Assembly: GCF_014646895.1 (NCBI RefSeq)
Contig: NZ_BMOD01000001.1
Location: 367,172-431,171, forward strand
Reading direction: 5' to 3'
Length of the DNA: 64,000 nucleotides
Source of the DNA: Deinococcus roseus
GTDB taxonomy: Bacteria; Deinococcota; Deinococci; Deinococcales; Deinococcaceae
The notes under the pieces were generated by a model. It saw nothing but the letters and a program-made list of their open reading frames with translations. It had not been told where the DNA came from and made no database searches. Each line of letters opens with the position of its first letter. The first letter of the stretch is position 1. The position numbers were made by a program, and so were the translations under genes. Shown here in pieces: positions 60,939-64,000 of the stretch.

Positions 60939-61703
60939 ATGTTACACGATGTACTGACCCAGGCCTCCAAGAGCCTCAACCCCACCGACTCCACACCCAT
61001 GTACCTTCAGGTGGCAGGAATTCTGGAGAAGATGATCGACGATCAGGTCTTCACAGAGGGCAGTGCACTTCCGTCTGAACGTGATCTCACACAGGCTTTT
61101 AACGTTTCTCGCGTGACCATCCGGCAGGCGCTGGGGGTTCTGGAAGAACGGGAACGCCTGAACCGCAAACGGGGCAGTGGCACCTATGTGGCGTCCAAGC
61201 GCATCATGCAATCGCTCAGTTCGCTGACCAGTTTCAGCGATGACATGCGGGCAAGAGGTATGGTTCCCGGAGCAAGGGTGATTTCCTTTGAACGCTCGAG
61301 GCCCAATCCCTCGGAGGCGCTCAACCTTGGCATCAGCCCCACCCAGGAAGTGTACCGTCTGAAACGCCTCAGGACCGCCAATGAGATCCCACTGGCCATC
61401 GAAACCAGCGTGCTGCCCACCACCATATTGCAGATGAGCCTGAGCCGGGAGGACATCGAGAACCACTCGCTGTACACCTTCCTGCAACGGCAGGGCCGTT
61501 ACCCCTCACGGGCACTGCAACACCTCAGGGCCAAGAGTGCCGACCCGGACACAGCCCACCTGCTGAACCTGCCCAAGAATTCAGCGGTGCTGCACACCGA
61601 GCGCATCACCTGGGACCAGGATGGACGGCTGCTGGAATACGTGGTCTCAAGTTACCGTGGAGACATGTACGACTTCATCGTGGAGCTGAAAACCGGACTG
61701 TAA
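60939..61703 (+). CDS. GntR/HutC-family regulator of amino-sugar genes (NagR/DasR-like)
   Basis: 254 residues from ATG 60939, placed by the promoter; earlier in-frame starts (GTG 60897, ATG 60927) have the ribosome site at the wrong distance. The winged helix spans about 20-90: PMYLQVAGILEKMIDDQVFTEGSALPSERDLTQAFNVSRVTIRQALGVLEERERLNRKRGSGTYVA, the GntR signature. The C-terminal UTRA domain (about 95-250) has the HutC-type R-L-x-x-L-R-x-A-N-x-x-P pattern. Members such as DasR and NagR sense GlcN-6-P or GlcNAc-6-P. The neighbours are MurNAc/GlcNAc catabolic genes, so the same ligand class is likely. Confidence 0.9.
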   Translation: MLHDVLTQASKSLNPTDSTPMYLQVAGILEKMIDDQVFTEGSALPSERDLTQAFNVSRVTIRQALGVLEERERLNRKRGSGTYVASKRIMQSLSSLTSFSDDMRARGMVPGARVISFERSRPNPSEALNLGISPTQEVYRLKRLRTANEIPLAIETSVLPTTILQMSLSREDIENHSLYTFLQRQGRYPSRALQHLRAKSADPDTAHLLNLPKNSAVLHTERITWDQDGRLLEYVVSSYRGDMYDFIVELKTGL

Positions 61704-61808
61704 CACACCCTGTAAACCCCTTCGGCTGAAGCAACTTCACCCCACCCATCCACACCCTGGACCTGCTTGAAGCAGCGTTCATGGTTTCTTGCACCAGAAG
61801 GTTTTCCC

Positions 61809-61850
61809 ACCTTCCAGGCACCTGTGCTCCCACACAGGAAGGTCTTTTTT
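61809..61850 (+). terminator. Hairpin with T-run between gntR and nagA
   Basis: CCTGTG (61821-61826) pairs with CACAGG (61833-61838), extended by ACCTT/AAGGT, then TTTTTT. It may end gntR transcripts or reduce read-through into nagA. Confidence 0.7.
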
Positions 61851-61881
61851 GCCTCAATTTCTTGTCTCAGGAGACTTCCCC

Positions 61882-62979
61882 ATGCAGATTCAAGGACAGG
61901 TTCTCACCCCGGCAGGCTTTCAGAAGGCCACCCTGCATTTTTCAGATTGCATTGAAGCACTGCGGCCTGCCCGATCAGGCAAGCATTACATCCTGCCCGG
62001 CTTCATCGACACCCACGTTCATGGAGGTGCGGGGGGCGACACCATGGATGGCCTGGAAGGCATCCAGACCCTGAGGATGTTTCATGCCCGGCATGGCACC
62101 ACCACCCTGCTTCCCACCACCATCACCAACCCCTGGGAGAACATTGTCTCTGCGCTGCAGGCGGTCAAGGAAGCCCAGGGCATCTGGCATGGGGCCGATG
62201 TTCCCGGTGCCCATCTGGAAGGCCCTTTCATCAGTCCTGGCAGGCTGGGGGCACAACCTCCGTTTGCCCTCTCTCCCAATCCAGCATTGCTGGATGAACT
62301 TCTGCACATCGGGGTGATTCGCAGCACCACTGTGGCCCCTGAGATTGAGGGCGTCACCGAAAGCCTGCCCCAACTGATTGAAGCTGGAGTCAGGATCAGC
62401 ATTGGTCACACCCGTGCAGATTTCCAGACCACTGTGGATTTCATTGAAAAAGTGGTGGCCCTGGGAGGCACCGTTGCTGCCACCCACCTTTACAACGCCA
62501 TGGGGGGCCTGACCGGACGCGACCCCAGCATTCTGGGCGCTGTGCTGGTGAGCAAGCAGGTGTACACCGAGGTGATTCTGGATCTTCACCACGTGCATCC
62601 AGGGAGCTTTGAACTGGCAAGGCAGCTCAAGCCCGAGAAACTGATCCTGATCACCGACGCCATGCGTGCAGCAGGTCTGGGAGACGGAGAAAGCGATCTG
62701 GGCGGCCAGACTGTGTATGTCAAAAACAACCGGGCCAGTCTGGCAGACGGCACCATCGCCGGAAGCCTGCTGACCCTGGATGAAGCCCTGAGAAATGCTG
62801 TTCAGCTGGGGGTTCCTCTGGAAGAAGCCTCACGCATGCTCAGCAGCACACCCGCCCGTTACCTCGGTCTGTCAGACCGGGGCAGCATTCAAAAAGACAA
62901 ACGCGCCGATTTCGTTGTCCTGGATGACAACTTGAATGTCGTAGACACCCTTGTTGGTGGAAGGAGCATCCATGAGTGA
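61882..62979 (+). CDS. nagA: N-acetylglucosamine-6-phosphate deacetylase
   Basis: Removes acetate from GlcNAc-6-P, giving GlcN-6-P. 365 residues from ATG 61882 with CAGGAGA 8 bases upstream; an upstream TTG extension is rejected. Amidohydrolase barrel: H45-x-H47 (FIDTHVHGG), GAHLEGPFISP (metal glutamate), ISIGHTRADF, ATHLYNAMGGLTGRDP, LDLHHVHP and LITDAMRAAG (catalytic Asp). It overlaps the next gene by 8 bases. It is separated from gntR by a hairpin and may have its own promoter. Confidence 0.95.
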   Translation: MQIQGQVLTPAGFQKATLHFSDCIEALRPARSGKHYILPGFIDTHVHGGAGGDTMDGLEGIQTLRMFHARHGTTTLLPTTITNPWENIVSALQAVKEAQGIWHGADVPGAHLEGPFISPGRLGAQPPFALSPNPALLDELLHIGVIRSTTVAPEIEGVTESLPQLIEAGVRISIGHTRADFQTTVDFIEKVVALGGTVAATHLYNAMGGLTGRDPSILGAVLVSKQVYTEVILDLHHVHPGSFELARQLKPEKLILITDAMRAAGLGDGESDLGGQTVYVKNNRASLADGTIAGSLLTLDEALRNAVQLGVPLEEASRMLSSTPARYLGLSDRGSIQKDKRADFVVLDDNLNVVDTLVGGRSIHE

Positions 62980-64000
62980 CCCCCTCATGCTACAGGAAAC
63001 CCGCGAAGCCCCCTCTGTGGTGAGACGCCTGCTGGAACAGAACCAGCAACGCGTGGAAGCCCTCTGGAAAGTGATTCAGGAGCGCCAGCCTCAATTTGCT
63101 GTGACCATTGCCCGTGGGTCCAGTGACCACGCCAGCCTGTACCTGAAATACGCCATCGAACTGACCCTGGGCATTCCTGTGGCCAGTTTTGCGCCCAGCG
63201 TCAGCAGCGTGTACCACAAGACCCTCAAACTGCAAAACGGTCTGGTGATTGCCACTTCACAGTCCGGGGCCTCCCCTGACGTGGTGGAATCGGTGAAAGC
63301 CGCCCGTGAAAGCGGAGCCATCACCCTGGCCATCACCAACAATGTGGATTCCCCACTGGCCCAGGCCGCCGAGTTCCTGCTTCCCATGCACGCTGGACCC
63401 GAAAAAGCTGTGGCCGCCACCAAGAGCTTTGTGGCCAGTGCTGCCGCTTTCCTGCATTTGCTGGGCGAGGGGGATCCCGAGCTGAAGAAAGCCCTGCATA
63501 CCCTGCCAGACGTGCAGGAACAGGCCCTGAAACTTGAGGAGAGCCTGCGCCTGACGGCAGACCGCTACCGTTACGCCAGCAGCATGGTGATTCTGGCCCG
63601 TGGCCCCCACTTTGGCATTGCCCACGAGTCTGCCCTGAAACTCAAGGAAACCACGGGCATTCATGCGGAAGCCTACTCGACGGCAGAATTCAGCCACGGA
63701 CCCACCCGCATCATTGAGCAGGGCTTCCCGATTCTGGCCTACCAGACCCGCGATGCCAGCCAACCGCTGAATGAGCAGGCCTACCAAGACCTGGAAACCC
63801 GCGGAGCAGATCTGCTGACCATCGGGGCTTCCAGCCACCTGAACCGGGCTGCTCAGGTGATCACCCCACCTGCTGACCATCCCCTGCTGGACCCCCTGGT
63901 GAACATCCTGCCTTTTTACCTGTTCAGCGGGTATGTGGCACTGGCCCGCAACCTGAACCCGGACAACCCACCTCACCTGAAAAAAGTCACGCTGACCAGA
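62972..64000 (+). CDS. SIS-domain sugar isomerase/deaminase, GlmS-like without glutaminase (NagB-II type), 3' end outside window
   Basis: The 343 residues in the window begin at ATG 62972 inside the nagA 3' end. They form two SIS domains: VTIARGSSDHASLYLKYAIE ... VIATSQSGASPDVVESVKAARESGA (30-150) and SSMVILARGPHFGIAHESALKLKETTGIHAEAYSTAEFSHGP (about 200-245), the typical GlmS isomerase blocks. The N-terminal glutaminase domain of GlmS is missing, so it probably acts on GlcN-6-P in the catabolic direction, giving fructose-6-P and ammonia, as in NagB-II/GlmD. With murQ and nagA this completes MurNAc-6-P recycling. Only a few residues should be lacking. Confidence 0.85.
   Translation, partial: MSDPLMLQETREAPSVVRRLLEQNQQRVEALWKVIQERQPQFAVTIARGSSDHASLYLKYAIELTLGIPVASFAPSVSSVYHKTLKLQNGLVIATSQSGASPDVVESVKAARESGAITLAITNNVDSPLAQAAEFLLPMHAGPEKAVAATKSFVASAAAFLHLLGEGDPELKKALHTLPDVQEQALKLEESLRLTADRYRYASSMVILARGPHFGIAHESALKLKETTGIHAEAYSTAEFSHGPTRIIEQGFPILAYQTRDASQPLNEQAYQDLETRGADLLTIGASSHLNRAAQVITPPADHPLLDPLVNILPFYLFSGYVALARNLNPDNPPHLKKVTLTR

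Overview
The window looks like a chromosomal segment of a Deinococcus-type bacterium of moderate GC content. The evidence is: a RadA/Sms gene preceded by a near-perfect radiation/desiccation response motif; two bacillithiol-linked proteins (YtxJ-like and YfiT-like); a complete 14-subunit complex I operon; an A2-type cytochrome oxidase with fused subunits I and III; many genes whose -10 box sits a few bases before the start codon (leaderless style); and 7-bp tandem repeats between genes. I see no phage, IS element, rRNA or CRISPR array. Species cannot be fixed from the sequence alone.

Layout. 1-274: 3' end of a probable cutC. 342-14936 (minus): nuoA-B-C-D-(dinB-like)-E-F-G-H-I-J-K-L-M-N, one tightly overlapping operon with a DinB-fold gene between nuoD and nuoE. 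15404-17536 (minus): an acetyltransferase and an orphan histidine kinase. 17951-22939 (plus): a Clp ATPase, radA with a damage-response operator, and a membrane PIN/TRAM protein. 23000-28365 (minus): a five-gene efflux operon (two TolC-like proteins, adaptor, ABC ATPase, FtsX-type permease) divergent from leaderless trmFO. 29888-31315 (minus): a secreted subtilisin-like lipoprotein, followed by an AT-rich gap. 31926-33565: an RlmI-like methyltransferase and a YtxJ-like redox protein; panB on the minus strand.

34637-42113: aerobic respiration block with a DUF420 protein, ctaA-ctaB, coxB with cytochrome c domain, coxA/C fusion, sco and a PCu(A)C-like secreted protein. Together with complex I upstream, most of a NADH-to-oxygen chain is encoded here. 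42114-42419 holds a strongly structured, non-coding element. A frameshifted MFS gene, a YfiT-like bacillithiol transferase and an esterase follow.

45383-49869 (plus): an apparent operon of ECF sigma factor, small membrane protein (possible anti-sigma), RseB-like protein, DUF1800, DUF1501 and a secreted c-type cytochrome with an EF-hand-like loop. Then tdk plus an acetyltransferase (minus), a Tet-type MFS exporter, tRNA-Glu, a HD-domain protein with two secreted proteins, trxB, rpsA, and a WGR/beta-propeller protein. The right edge (59930-64000) is an amino-sugar recycling locus: murQ divergent from gntR-nagA-SIS isomerase, which can take MurNAc-6-P to fructose-6-P. Between murQ and gntR lies an 11-bp phased array of TACCA/TGGTA half sites covering both promoters.
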